Shown in pieces: positions 7,273-17,941 of a stretch of DNA of 64,000 nucleotides. The position numbers and the translations under genes were made by a program. Under the pieces are notes generated by a model that ran no database searches, was not told where the DNA came from, and saw only the letters and a list, made by a program, of their open reading frames with translations. Origin of the DNA: Jatrophihabitans sp035642535 (GTDB taxonomy: Bacteria > Actinomycetota > Actinomycetes > Mycobacteriales > Jatrophihabitantaceae); assembly GCA_035642535.1 (NCBI GenBank), contig DASQSE010000007.1, positions 29,581-93,580 on the forward strand, read 5' to 3'. Positions within the stretch are counted from its first letter, which is position 1; each line of letters begins with the position of its first letter.

Positions 7273-8819
7273 GGCCTGATCCCTTCGGTGGTGAGTGCGA
7301 TGCGGTAGATGGACGTCAACGCGGTCACGTACAGGACGGAACCGTCGTCGCCCCAAGCGAGGTTGTGCGCTTCCTCGGGCAGCCCGAGCCGGCCGAGCAC
7401 GCTGCCGTCGGCGGCGACGATCCAGATGCCGCCTGGTCCGCAGATGTAGACGTTGCCGGCGCGGTCGACCTTGAGGCCGTCGATGGCGTCGTCGCCGGCT
7501 TCGTCGGTGAGGTCGACGAGCAGCGAGCCCGGCCCGGACACCTCGCCGGAAGCGGCGATCGGGTACCGGACGACCGCCTTGTGCGACTCGTCCCAGTCGC
7601 CGACGTACAGCACGGACTCGTCGGGCGAGAACGCCAACCCGTTGGGCCCGTTCAGTTCGTCGGTGACGAGGAACGTCGACCCGCCCCGAACCCCGAAGAC
7701 GCCACTGAACGACAACTCCTTCTTCGGGTCGTCGAACGCCTCGGGCAGGCCGAACGGCGGATCGGTGAAGTAGAGCGTCCCGTCCGAGCGGAACACAAGG
7801 TCGTTGGGTGAGTTGAGCCGCTTCCCGTCGAACGAGTCGGCGAGGACGGTCGTGTCGCCGTGCGGGTTGACCCGCAGCACCCGGCGGTTGCCGTGCTGAC
7901 ACATCACCAGCCGGCCGTCCGGGTCGAACGTCAACCCGTTGGAGCCCGGCTGGTGATAACGCCCGACGTCCACGCCGGTGTAGCCGCTCTTCGACCGGAA
8001 CACGGTGACGGTGCCCGGCGGCGCCCACCGGTAGATGCAGTTGGTGTTCGGCGAGGAGAAGAGCAGTGCGCCGTCGCGCCACACCGGGCCTTCGGTGAAC
8101 TCGAACCCGGTGGCAACGCGCTCGGCGACCGCCTGGCGCGGCAGGAGAGCGTCGAGGCGAGCGTCGCGGCGCTCCACTTCGAGCGGAACCGGGTCAGCGA
8201 TGAGCGAGCCGGCCCGGTAGATGTCGAGCGTCGCGGTGCGCATCCAGATGTAGTTCTCCGGCGAGGCAGAGATCGGGCCGTTGATGCCGAACACGGCGAT
8301 CGTGAAGGTCTGGCCGGGCCGCGCGTCGGTCGTCAGCACCACGCGGTTCGGCGCGTTGAAGCCGGCGACGACCGCGCCGCCGTCGTCGCCGAGTGCCTTC
8401 GGCAGTACGCCGTTGACCCACACCTCGGCGTAGTCGTCGATCGCCGTCTCGAACACGACGGTCGCGCCGGCGACGTCCGTCTCGCCAACGCGCGAAGGCA
8501 GCGTGCACGTGATGCGGTACCAGTTGAAGCAGACGCGTCCGGTGGAGAGCCGCAACTGCGTCTCTGCCGGCGTCAGCCGCCGCCATGACGAGTCGTCGAA
8601 GTCGACGGCCTCGGCGCGCGGGTGCACCTCGTACGTACGGTTCGGCGGTCCGCTCGGCGCGAGGTCGGTCCCGACGGCGACGAAGTCGACGGCATCGACC
8701 GTTGTGTCGCTGTACCGCCACTGGGCGCCGACGAGCGCGGCCCCTTCATGGGTTTGCAGATCGATGATCGCGTCCGGCCGCTGCGGCAGCAGCTCCGGCG
8801 GACCAGGCAGCCGGGCCAT
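7269..8819 (-). CDS. two-domain SMP-30/gluconolactonase-family protein
   Basis: 516 residues. Roughly residues 1-200 form a beta-sandwich of galactose-binding type (segments VVFETAIDDYAEVWVNG and GQTFTIAVFGINGP), as found in front of some sugar hydrolases. Residues ~220-516 are an SMP-30/LRE beta-propeller: EGPVWRDGALLFSS, PGSNGLTFDPDGRLVMCQ, LNSPNDLVFRSDGTLYFTDPP and PNGLAFSPDESVLYVGD contain the metal-site Glu, Asn and Asp of gluconolactonases. The normal family length is about 300, so the N-terminal sandwich is an added module. It begins 1 base after the HbpS-cupin gene stop and overlaps the redoxin start by 4 bases. Likely activity is hydrolysis of a sugar or aryl lactone. Confidence 0.88.
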   Translation of the reverse strand: MARLPGPPELLPQRPDAIIDLQTHEGAALVGAQWRYSDTTVDAVDFVAVGTDLAPSGPPNRTYEVHPRAEAVDFDDSSWRRLTPAETQLRLSTGRVCFNWYRITCTLPSRVGETDVAGATVVFETAIDDYAEVWVNGVLPKALGDDGGAVVAGFNAPNRVVLTTDARPGQTFTIAVFGINGPISASPENYIWMRTATLDIYRAGSLIADPVPLEVERRDARLDALLPRQAVAERVATGFEFTEGPVWRDGALLFSSPNTNCIYRWAPPGTVTVFRSKSGYTGVDVGRYHQPGSNGLTFDPDGRLVMCQHGNRRVLRVNPHGDTTVLADSFDGKRLNSPNDLVFRSDGTLYFTDPPFGLPEAFDDPKKELSFSGVFGVRGGSTFLVTDELNGPNGLAFSPDESVLYVGDWDESHKAVVRYPIAASGEVSGPGSLLVDLTDEAGDDAIDGLKVDRAGNVYICGPGGIWIVAADGSVLGRLGLPEEAHNLAWGDDGSVLYVTALTSIYRIALTTEGIRP

Positions 8820-8820
8820 C

Positions 8821-9954
8821 TCAGCCCTCGACCTTCACGACGAAGTATTCGAGCGGGTCCGACGCGGCGGTGAACGTGTGCGGCACGCCGGGCGGCACGA
8901 TGAGCACGTCGCCTTCGACGAGTTCGTGGACGTCACCGCCTGCCTCGACGGTCGCAGTGCCCGACTCGATACGGATGATGTCCGTCTCCGCCTCGTGCAG
9001 TTCGGGTGCGCCCGGCCCGCTGCGGCGACCGGCGTCGAGCTTGTAGGCCGGCGTGGTCAGCAACAGCCCGCCGCCGGTGGCGAACTTCTCGGCGACGTCC
9101 CGCGCCGGAATGTGCGTCGCGCTGGAACCCGCCGCGTGCGTGGTCGCGCCGAGCACGGCCAGCTCCTGGTCCTCGTCGGCAGAATGCGCGCCGCTGACGC
9201 CGACGGCGCCGATGACGAAGCCGTCCCGCACGAGCGGAATACCGCCCTGCAGCGGCACCGAGTGGGCCAGATGCAGCGCCGACGGCCGCCCGCCGCTCGC
9301 CTGGTCTTCGAAGTCCTTGCTCGGGCGACGGTAGATCGCGGCGGTACGCGCCTTGTCCGTGGCCACTCCGACGCTCGCCACCTGCGCGGCGTCCGGCCGC
9401 CACAGCTGGACGAGCTCGCCGCCCGCGTCGACGACCGCCACGACCGGATTGACACCGCGGTGCGTGCACTCGGCAGCGACCGCGTCGGCCACCACGCGCG
9501 CTTCGTGCGCGGCCAGCGCGGGGACCGACACGGTGGAGAACGCCACCTCGGCGGCGGCGATGGAAACCGACTCGTCCTCGTCCGGCGTCTCGCCGCTGGT
9601 GCCGATCGCACCGACGACCTCGCCGTCCACGACGAGTGGGACGCCGCCGGTGAGCGCCGCAGCGCCGTGCAGGGCGAGCGCGCCGAGCCGGCCACCGCTG
9701 ACCTGGGCCTCGATGTCGCGGCTCGGCCGGACGAAGATCGCGGCGGTGCGCGCCTTGTCGACCGCGACCTGCGAGCTGGCGGCCTGCGCGCCCTCGGTGC
9801 GGGTGAGCAGCAGCGGGTTGCCCCACGCGTCGACGACGGCGATGACGACGCGGTAACCCTGCTGCTCGGCGAACTTCTCCGCCACGGCGGCGACGGTGGC
9901 GGCGCCCGCGGTGTCGAGTTGGCGGCGGGTGCGAGTTGAGAGTGGGGTAGGCAC
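8821..9954 (-). CDS. tandem HbpS/GlcG-type domains fused to a C-terminal cupin
   Basis: 377 residues with three modules. Residues ~8-135 and ~145-275 are two copies of the haem-degrading HbpS/GlcG (DUF336) fold. Each has the signature V-A-V-V-D-x-x-G-x, D-KARTAAI, S-x-D-x-E and G-G-[VI]-PL-V-x-D-G-x-[VI]-[IV]-GA-[IV]-G-[TV]-SG. Residues ~300-377 are a cupin with EGDVLIVPPGVPHTF and a preceding E-x-x-DIIRIESG strand; only part of the usual histidine set is visible. Single HbpS domains bind haem or cobalamin-like ligands or act as accessory proteins in glycol/aromatic operons. A two-HbpS-plus-cupin protein is an unusual arrangement to me. It is flanked on both sides by SMP-30 lactonase genes in the same operon. 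Confidence 0.88.
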   Translation of the reverse strand: MPTPLSTRTRRQLDTAGAATVAAVAEKFAEQQGYRVVIAVVDAWGNPLLLTRTEGAQAASSQVAVDKARTAAIFVRPSRDIEAQVSGGRLGALALHGAAALTGGVPLVVDGEVVGAIGTSGETPDEDESVSIAAAEVAFSTVSVPALAAHEARVVADAVAAECTHRGVNPVVAVVDAGGELVQLWRPDAAQVASVGVATDKARTAAIYRRPSKDFEDQASGGRPSALHLAHSVPLQGGIPLVRDGFVIGAVGVSGAHSADEDQELAVLGATTHAAGSSATHIPARDVAEKFATGGGLLLTTPAYKLDAGRRSGPGAPELHEAETDIIRIESGTATVEAGGDVHELVEGDVLIVPPGVPHTFTAASDPLEYFVVKVEG

Positions 9955-9972
9955 GAGAGTGTTCCTTTCGGG

Positions 9973-10902
9973 TCAGCGGGATTGATCGAGCAGGACGGCC
10001 CACACCGCGGTGTCCGCGGTGACGAGCAGCGCATCGTCGCCCTCGACGAAGGTGAAGTTGACGGCGCCGGGCAGCGGGACGTCGCCGAGGTGATCGCCAT
10101 CGGGCGAGAGCACGCGTAGCCCGTCGTCGGTCGTGAACCACACGCGTCCGGCGCCGTCGGGCTTGAGCCCGTCGGGGAAGCCGAACGGCACGGTGTGCGA
10201 CCACAGTTCCGCATCGACGTGGCCGCCGTGCACCTGCAGTGCAGTCACCGCGTGCGGACGCGACGGGTCGAAGCTGCCCGGCTGGTGATTGGCGCCGCTG
10301 TCGCCGACGTAGAGCGTCTGCCCGTCGGGGGAGAACGCCAGTCCGTTGGGTTTGTCGAACGCCGCCGTCACCAGCGTGTGCTCGCCGGTGCCCGGGTCGT
10401 AGCGGTGCACGCCGTCCGGGATGGCCGGCTGCGGCCGGAAGCCCTGGTACCACCCGTAGGACGGGTCGGTGAACCAGATCGAGCCGTCCGGGTGGCGCGT
10501 GATGTCGTTGGGCGAATTGAGCGGCCGACCGTCGAGCGCGGCGACGACGGTCTCACGCACGCCGGTGAGCGGGTCCAGCCGGCTGACCCGTGCCGGAGCG
10601 TTCGGACCACCCTGCTCGCAGACGAGCAGCCCACCGGAGCCGTCCGCGCACATGCCGTTCGCGGCGTTGGTGTCGGAGGCGACGGTGTGCACCCGGCCGG
10701 CGCCGACCGGCCCGGTCAGTTCATGCAGCGGGAATTGGTCGAGCGGCAGGCGGTCGATACGCACCTGCGGGACGCCGTCCGGCCCGTGCCCGGGCACTGA
10801 CGTGTAGTAGCGCGCCTTCTCCTCGGGAAACCAGACCGGTCCCTCGTGCGCGGGCACCCGCGCAACCTCGACGAGTCGTGCGGAGATCATCGCGGCCGTC
10901 AC
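9973..10902 (-). CDS. SMP-30/gluconolactonase-family protein (single domain)
   Basis: 309 residues, the normal family length. Metal-site motifs are clear: HEGPVWFPEEKARYYTS (Glu), DTNAANGMCADGSGGLLVCEQ, LNSPNDITRHPDGSIWFTDPSYG (Asn), KPNGLAFSPDGQTLYVGDSG (Asp). It is a six-bladed propeller and probably cytosolic since no signal peptide is seen. Unlike the neighbour at 7269, it has no N-terminal sandwich. It ends 18 bases before the HbpS-cupin gene and starts 1 base after the antiporter gene stop (10904). Two different lactonases in one operon suggest two steps, or two epimers of one substrate. Confidence 0.9.
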   Translation of the reverse strand: MTAAMISARLVEVARVPAHEGPVWFPEEKARYYTSVPGHGPDGVPQVRIDRLPLDQFPLHELTGPVGAGRVHTVASDTNAANGMCADGSGGLLVCEQGGPNAPARVSRLDPLTGVRETVVAALDGRPLNSPNDITRHPDGSIWFTDPSYGWYQGFRPQPAIPDGVHRYDPGTGEHTLVTAAFDKPNGLAFSPDGQTLYVGDSGANHQPGSFDPSRPHAVTALQVHGGHVDAELWSHTVPFGFPDGLKPDGAGRVWFTTDDGLRVLSPDGDHLGDVPLPGAVNFTFVEGDDALLVTADTAVWAVLLDQSR

Positions 10903-10903
10903 G

Positions 10904-12118
10904 TCACATCGCCTCCCGGACCAGCGCGGCCGGGACCGGCGCCGCGGCGTCGGGGTCCTTCGGCAGTATCTGTAGCGCGATGACGGGATAGACGAGGACT
11001 GACACCAAACCGGCGGCGACGAGTGCGGCAGCGTTCGCGGCCGTCACCGCGCCGACGGCGAGCCCGATCTGCGTCGCAGCGACGATGAAGGGCAGTGAGG
11101 ACGCCTGCAGCAGCCCCGCGGCGATCGTCTCGCGGCCGGTGAGGGTCGACCGGTACAGCAGCGCGGGGACGCCGCGAACCAGCAGGAGCAGCGCGAGGAA
11201 CAGCGGCACGCGCAGCAGCGTCGCGGGATGGTCGGTGAGCTGGTTGAGGTCGAACGTCAGCCCACTGGTCACGAAGAAGACCGGGATGAGGAAGCCGAAG
11301 CCGAGGCCCTCGAGCTTCACGTGGAACTGCGGATGCGTCCGTTCGGCATCAGGGTCGACCAGCCGCAGCAACGCGCCGGCGATGAACGCGCCGAGGATCG
11401 CCTCGAAGCCGAGCTTGGCCGCGATCGCCGCGAGCCCGACGAGCAGCAGGACGGCGAGCCGCACGCGGATCTGCGCCGTCGTGTCGGCCAGTCGGTTGAT
11501 GACGTCGGTGATGCGCATCGAATGCTCGGCGCCGTGCACCGCGATAACCACGGCGAGGGCGAACAGCACGAGCAGGCCGAGCAGCAGCAGCCGGCCACCG
11601 AGCGCGCCACCTCGTTCGCTGAAGAAGATCGATAGCAGTACGACCGAGGTGACTTCGCCGGCGGACGCCCCCGCGATGGTCAGCTGCCCGACGCGCCGGC
11701 CGGCCACCCCGGCGTCCTTGAGGATCGGCACGACGAGCCCGAGCGAGGTCGCCATGAGCGCGATGCCGACCAGCAGCGGGTTCTTCGCGAGTCCGACTGC
11801 CTGCAGGCCGTACCCGACGGCGATGCCGAGCGCGACGGTGACGACGAGCCCGTCCAGCGCACTGCGCGCCTGCGGGCCGCGGAACTGATGGATGTCGATC
11901 TCGAGGCCGGCGAGGAAGAGCAGGAAACCGAGGCCGAGCAACGACGCCGTCTGCACGGTCTCGTCCACCTGGACGACGTCGAGCACGGCCGGGCCCAGCA
12001 CGATTCCCGCGATGATCTCGACGACCGGGCCCGGCACCGGAAGCCACGGAACGAAGCCGAGCAGGAGCGGTACAGCGGCCGCCACGGCCGCGACGATCAG
12101 CAGATTGTCGAATGACAT
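10904..12118 (-). CDS. CPA2-type cation:proton antiporter
   Basis: 404 residues from the ATG at 12118 (MSFDNLLIVAAVAAAV); the longer frame upstream has no good start. About 12 hydrophobic segments. Family features are the GIVLGP loop, the GLGFLLFLAGLEID signature of KefB/NapA-type exchangers (Asp in LEID), GASAGEVTSVVLLSIFF in the middle, and FGFLIPVFFVTSGLTFD. There is no C-terminal RCK/TrkA-N domain, so it is the short form. It should exchange Na+ or K+ for H+ at the inner membrane. As the first gene of the minus-strand operon it is transcribed divergently from the zinc-finger gene at 12222. An antiporter leading a lactonase/redox operon could counter acid made by sugar oxidation, but this is inference. 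Confidence 0.92.
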   Translation of the reverse strand: MSFDNLLIVAAVAAAVPLLLGFVPWLPVPGPVVEIIAGIVLGPAVLDVVQVDETVQTASLLGLGFLLFLAGLEIDIHQFRGPQARSALDGLVVTVALGIAVGYGLQAVGLAKNPLLVGIALMATSLGLVVPILKDAGVAGRRVGQLTIAGASAGEVTSVVLLSIFFSERGGALGGRLLLLGLLVLFALAVVIAVHGAEHSMRITDVINRLADTTAQIRVRLAVLLLVGLAAIAAKLGFEAILGAFIAGALLRLVDPDAERTHPQFHVKLEGLGFGFLIPVFFVTSGLTFDLNQLTDHPATLLRVPLFLALLLLVRGVPALLYRSTLTGRETIAAGLLQASSLPFIVAATQIGLAVGAVTAANAAALVAAGLVSVLVYPVIALQILPKDPDAAAPVPAALVREAM

Positions 12119-12221
12119 GTGCCATGTGTCGCGTGGCGAGCGCGTTGCGTTACGCCGGCTCGCGCGTAACGCGCGGGGTCGGGAATGAGACGTTATTACG
12201 AGATACGAACGGAGTGGACCT

Positions 12222-12485
12222 GTGCGCATGGCACCGTCGCCCGGACTGACTTGTTCCGATGTGGTCGAGCTGGTTACCGATTACGTCGAGGGCACGCTGC
12301 CTGCGGATGTTGCAGGCCGCGTCGCCGCGCACCTCGCCGAGTGTGACGGATGCGCCACCTACCTCGAGCAGATGATGCAGACCGCCGCCGCGCTGCGTCG
12401 CGTGGAGCTCGCCGGGCTGTCGGATGCGGCGTGTGCCGAACTCCGCGCGGCGTTCCGCGACTGGAGTGCCGCCGGCCACGCGTAA
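12222..12485 (+). CDS. small zinc-finger (zf-HC2) anti-sigma-like protein
   Basis: 87 residues from the GTG at 12222 (GGAG about 7 bases upstream); an ATG two codons later is also possible. The protein has the anti-sigma zinc motif: L-T-C-S-D-V-V-E-L-V-T-D-Y-V-E-G-x-L-P near the N-terminus, then HLAECDGCATYLEQM (H-x3-C-x2-C). It has no membrane segment, so it is a soluble ZAS-type anti-sigma or a stray domain. No sigma factor gene adjoins it; the nearest is at 15770, which has its own candidate partner. It is followed 31 bases later by the broken glucosidase gene and may be transcribed with it. Confidence 0.82.
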   Translation: MRMAPSPGLTCSDVVELVTDYVEGTLPADVAGRVAAHLAECDGCATYLEQMMQTAAALRRVELAGLSDAACAELRAAFRDWSAAGHA

Positions 12486-12516
12486 CGCGGGGTGGGGTAG
12501 CCGGGTCTATGACGAC

Positions 12517-15130
<2,614 letters not shown>

Positions 15131-15152
15131 CTCGCGAACCGAGGGAGCCGGA

Positions 15153-15732
15153 ATGAGCAGTGCAGAGGTGCTCGTTTTCCCGGGCATGGACGTCCGCCGC
15201 GCCGAGGGTGCCGTGCGAGAACTGCTGCTCGCCGTCGGCGAGGACCCCGAGCGCGATGGCCTGCGCGACACCCCGGCCCGAGTCGCGCGGGCGTACCGGG
15301 AGATCTTCGCCGGCCTGTTCGCCGATCCCGGTGACGTGCTCGAGGTGACATTCGACGAGAACCATGACGAGCTGGTCCTGGTCAAGGACATCCCGCTCTA
15401 TTCGGTGTGCGAGCACCACCTCGTGCCCTGGCACGGCACCGTCGCGATCGGTTACATCCCTGGCCCGAGCGGCCAAGCTCGCCCGGTTGGCAGACCTCTA
15501 CGCCAAACGTCCGCAGGTGCAGGAGCGATTCACGTCCCAGATCGCCGATACGCTCCAGCAGCGCCTCGAGCCCGCTGGGGTCATCGTGGTCGTCCAGGCG
15601 GAGCACCTGTGTATGGCGATGCGCGGCATCCGCAAGCCGGGCAGCGTCACGCTGACCTCGGCAGTTCGGGGCATCTTCAAGACCGACGGCCGCAGCCGCG
15701 CCGAGGCCATGAGCCTGATACTCGGCAAATGA
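15153..15732 (+). pseudogene. folE: GTP cyclohydrolase I gene (folE-like) with internal frameshift
   Basis: ATG 15153 has GAGGGAG upstream and lies 22 bases after the glucosidase gene. The first half encodes a normal FolE start (EDPERDGLRDTPARVARAY), the zinc ligands CEHH and VPWHGTVAIGYIPGPSG. The reading then fails. The continuation KLARLADLYAKRPQVQERF ... AEHLCMAMRGIRKPG ... SAVRGIFKTDGRSR is in the next frame, ending at TGA 15732. The 580-base span fits a 199-codon gene that lost about 17 bases at about 15472 (the G-L-S residues before KLARL are absent). The third zinc Cys (AEHLC) is therefore separated from the first half. FolE makes dihydroneopterin triphosphate for folate or queuosine; another copy elsewhere in the genome would be expected. 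Confidence 0.85.
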
Positions 15733-15769
15733 CGGCTGAGCTTTCGACCTGACTCCGTAGGCTCGGAGG

Positions 15770-16426
15770 ATGGTCGCGGCGCCCGACGACGCACGGGCTG
15801 CGCTCGATGCGGAGTCCGCCGCGTGGGTCGAGGGGTTGGCCGCGCGATCGCCTGACCGGGACAGCGCGCTGAGCCGGCTGCACCTGCTTCTGCTTCGTGC
15901 AGCGCGTACCGAGCTGACCAGGCGTGCGCCGGGAGCAGGCATCAGCGGTCCGGAGGTCGACGACCTCGCCCACCAGGCCGCAGACGATGCGCTGCTGGCG
16001 ATCTTGCGCCGACTGCCCGAGTTTCGCGGCGACAGTCGCTTCACGACGTGGGCTTACAAGTTCGCGATCTTCGAGGTGTCCAGCAAGCTCGGCCGCCACT
16101 TCTGGACCACCCGCACCGACATCGCGCTCGACGCCGCGCAATGGGAGCGGCTGCCCGCGCGTCTGGGCCTGACTCCCGAGTCGGCAATCGAAGCGGCCGA
16201 CCTGTTCGCCGCGGTGCGAAGCGCGGTCGAAACCAACCTCACGACGCGACAGCGGGACATCTTCGTTGCCCTCGTACTGGACGGCATTCCGCTCGACGCG
16301 TTGGCGCTCAAGCTCACCACCGATCGCAACACGATCTACAAGGTGATGTTCGACGCGCGCCGTAAGATCCGTGCCGCTCTCGTCACCAATGGATATCTGG
16401 CTGGTCATGCCGAGGGTGAGCGATGA
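15770..16426 (+). CDS. ECF-type sigma-70 family RNA polymerase sigma factor
   Basis: 218 residues. Region 2 is clear: DLAHQAADDALLAILRRLPEFRGDSRFTTWAYKFAIFEV, containing the F-R-G-x-S-x-F-x-TW-x-Y-x-[IF] -10 recognition helix. Region 4 follows after about 70 residues: LTTRQRDIFVALVLDGIPLDALALKLTTDRNTIYKVMFDARRKIR, with the HTH. The linker is short, with no extra domain. It overlaps the next gene by 4 bases (ATGA at 16423-16426). That gene encodes a zinc-motif protein, a normal arrangement for a sigma/anti-sigma pair. The target regulon is unknown; the secreted propeller gene at 16724 is the nearest candidate. Confidence 0.93.
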   Translation: MVAAPDDARAALDAESAAWVEGLAARSPDRDSALSRLHLLLLRAARTELTRRAPGAGISGPEVDDLAHQAADDALLAILRRLPEFRGDSRFTTWAYKFAIFEVSSKLGRHFWTTRTDIALDAAQWERLPARLGLTPESAIEAADLFAAVRSAVETNLTTRQRDIFVALVLDGIPLDALALKLTTDRNTIYKVMFDARRKIRAALVTNGYLAGHAEGER

Positions 16427-16656
16427 GCATTGTGGACGCGCGTCGTGTGTTGGATCGGTTCCTGCGAACCGACCCGAGCGATGTGGGCTGCGGGCAGGCG
16501 GTCGCGATGTTGCACGCGTACGTGGAGCTTGTCGTTTCCGGCGAGAACCCGGACACCCAGCACCCCGGCATCGCCGCACATCTGCAGGCCTGCGCACCGT
16601 GCCTCGAGGACTACGACGGCCTACTTCTTACGGTCCGCGAAACGGGCGCGCCATAG
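16423..16656 (+). CDS. small zinc-motif anti-sigma-like protein, partner of the ECF sigma factor
   Basis: 77 residues starting inside the sigma factor stop (ATGA). It has C-G-Q-A-V-A-M-L-H-A-Y-V-E-L near residue 25 and HLQACAPCLEDYDGLL (H-x3-C-x2-C), a short zf-HC2-like module similar in layout to the 87-residue protein at 12222. There is no transmembrane segment, so it should bind the sigma factor in the cytosol. Redox-sensitive release through the cysteines is known for ZAS proteins but is not proven here. It is followed by a 67-base gap containing the hairpin at 16688. Confidence 0.8.
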   Translation: MSIVDARRVLDRFLRTDPSDVGCGQAVAMLHAYVELVVSGENPDTQHPGIAAHLQACAPCLEDYDGLLLTVRETGAP

Positions 16657-16687
16657 CGTAAGACCGCCGGGAGACGACGCCACGAAG

Positions 16688-16712
16688 CATGTGTCAGACC
16701 CACCGACACATG
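16688..16712 (+). promoter_or_regulatory. perfect 8-bp inverted repeat just upstream of the propeller gene
   Basis: CATGTGTC (16688-16695), nine bases, GACACATG (16705-16712). The repeat ends 11 bases before the ATG at 16724, next to the ribosome-binding GGAG. It could be an operator or an RNA hairpin in the leader. The half-site CATGTGTC also occurs at 12123-12130, five bases upstream of the antiporter start, which may be chance. No protein can be assigned. Confidence 0.45.
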
Positions 16713-16723
16713 GACGGAGCGTC

Positions 16724-17869
16724 ATGGACTTGCGCACCAAACTCACTGCCGCCGGCATCGGCGGCGCCGCGGCTGTCGGCCTGTTCGCCTTCGGCGCCGG
16801 GCCCGCCGCGGCATCACCCGCACACAACGCGCACCCAAACAGTGCGCACGGACATGCGGTGTTCGTCGAGGCCAACGACCCCGCCGGCAACAGCATCGCC
16901 GTATACGACCGCAACGCCGACGGCACGCTGACGGCGGCCGGCCGTTACGCGACCGGCGGCCGCGGCGGCATCCTGGACGGCTCGGTCGTCGACCATCTCG
17001 CCTCCCAGGGCGCCGTCACCTACGACGCCGATCACCAACTGCTATATGCCGTGAACGCGGGCAGCAACACGCTCACCGTGTTCGCCGTCCACGGCGATCG
17101 ACTGCAGCGCCTGCAGGTCGTCGGGAGTGGTGGCACTTTCCCGGTGAGTGTCACCGTGCACCGCGGCGTGGTGTACGTGCTCAATGCGCGCGACGGCGGT
17201 TCGATCCAGGGATTCGTGCAGTTCGGCGGCGTTCTTCTCCGCATTCCGGCGTGGCACCGCAACCTCGGCCTCGATCCGACCGCGACGCCTGAATTCGTGA
17301 ACACGCCGGGCGAGGTCGCGTTCAGCCCCGACGGGGAACAGCTCGTCGTCACCACCAAGGCCAACGGCAATCAGATCGACGTGTTCCACGTCAACGCTTT
17401 CGGCGGGCCGAGTGCGACGCCGACCGTGACACCGGATCCGGCGGGCGTCCCGTTCGCGGTCGCATTCGATCCCACCGGACGCCTTGACGTCGCGGAAGCC
17501 GGTCCGAACGCCGTGGCGAGCTTCGTCTTGCACGAGGACGGCACCCTGACGCTGGTCGATCGGGTGACCACCGGCCAGGCCGCCACCTGCTGGATCGTCG
17601 GCAACGGCTCGCAGCTCTACGTCGACAACGCGGGCAGTGCTTCGGTGAGCACCTTCGATGTGACGAATGACGGTCTCGTCGATCGCGGCACGACCGCAAC
17701 GGACGGCGGCACGATCGATGCCGCGATCAGCGGCCACAACCTCTACGTCCAGACCGGTGCGGCCGGCATCGTCGACGAGTTCTCGATCGGCACGGACGGC
17801 GCGCTCAGCCGTATCGGTTCGGTCACCGTCCCCGGCACGGGGGGCGGCGAAGGAATCGCCGCGAGCTGA
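16724..17869 (+). CDS. secreted beta-propeller (lactonase-family/YVTN-type) protein
   Basis: 381 residues from ATG 16724 with GGAG 7 bases upstream; the open frame further upstream is a shadow. A clear Sec signal peptide (MDLRTKLTAAGIGGAAAVGLFAFGAG, then PAAASPAH) indicates export. The mature part repeats the motif of 6-phosphogluconolactonase-like seven-bladed propellers: SIAVYDRNADGTLT, NTLTVFAVHGDRL, PGEVAFSPDGEQLVVTTKANGNQIDVF and SVSTFDVTNDGLV. Relatives are annotated as lactonases, but secreted members may instead be binding proteins. It is downstream of the sigma/anti-sigma pair and ends at a strong hairpin. Confidence 0.85.
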   Translation: MDLRTKLTAAGIGGAAAVGLFAFGAGPAAASPAHNAHPNSAHGHAVFVEANDPAGNSIAVYDRNADGTLTAAGRYATGGRGGILDGSVVDHLASQGAVTYDADHQLLYAVNAGSNTLTVFAVHGDRLQRLQVVGSGGTFPVSVTVHRGVVYVLNARDGGSIQGFVQFGGVLLRIPAWHRNLGLDPTATPEFVNTPGEVAFSPDGEQLVVTTKANGNQIDVFHVNAFGGPSATPTVTPDPAGVPFAVAFDPTGRLDVAEAGPNAVASFVLHEDGTLTLVDRVTTGQAATCWIVGNGSQLYVDNAGSASVSTFDVTNDGLVDRGTTATDGGTIDAAISGHNLYVQTGAAGIVDEFSIGTDGALSRIGSVTVPGTGGGEGIAAS

Positions 17870-17883
17870 CCACAGCACAGCAA

Positions 17884-17923
17884 CCGGACGTCCTCGCCGA
17901 GCGATTGCAGCGAGGACGTCCGG
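17884..17923. terminator. strong bidirectional hairpin between converging genes
   Basis: CCGGACGTCCTCG (17884-17896) pairs perfectly with CGAGGACGTCCGG (17911-17923) across a 14-base loop. It lies between the stop of the propeller gene (17869) and the stop of the PBP gene (17942, minus strand). There is no U-tract, as is usual in this GC range. Position and the 13-bp perfect stem make a shared terminator likely. Confidence 0.75.
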
Positions 17924-17941
17924 CTGCCGGTGTCAACAGGC

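Noticed and set aside
12147..12172. GCGTTAC-N12-GTAACGC repeat upstream of the zinc-finger gene as an operator
   Set aside because: The arms resemble CGTAACGC strings seen elsewhere in the window (for example near 12480 and 54050), so it may be a common word in this genome; not distinct enough to claim.
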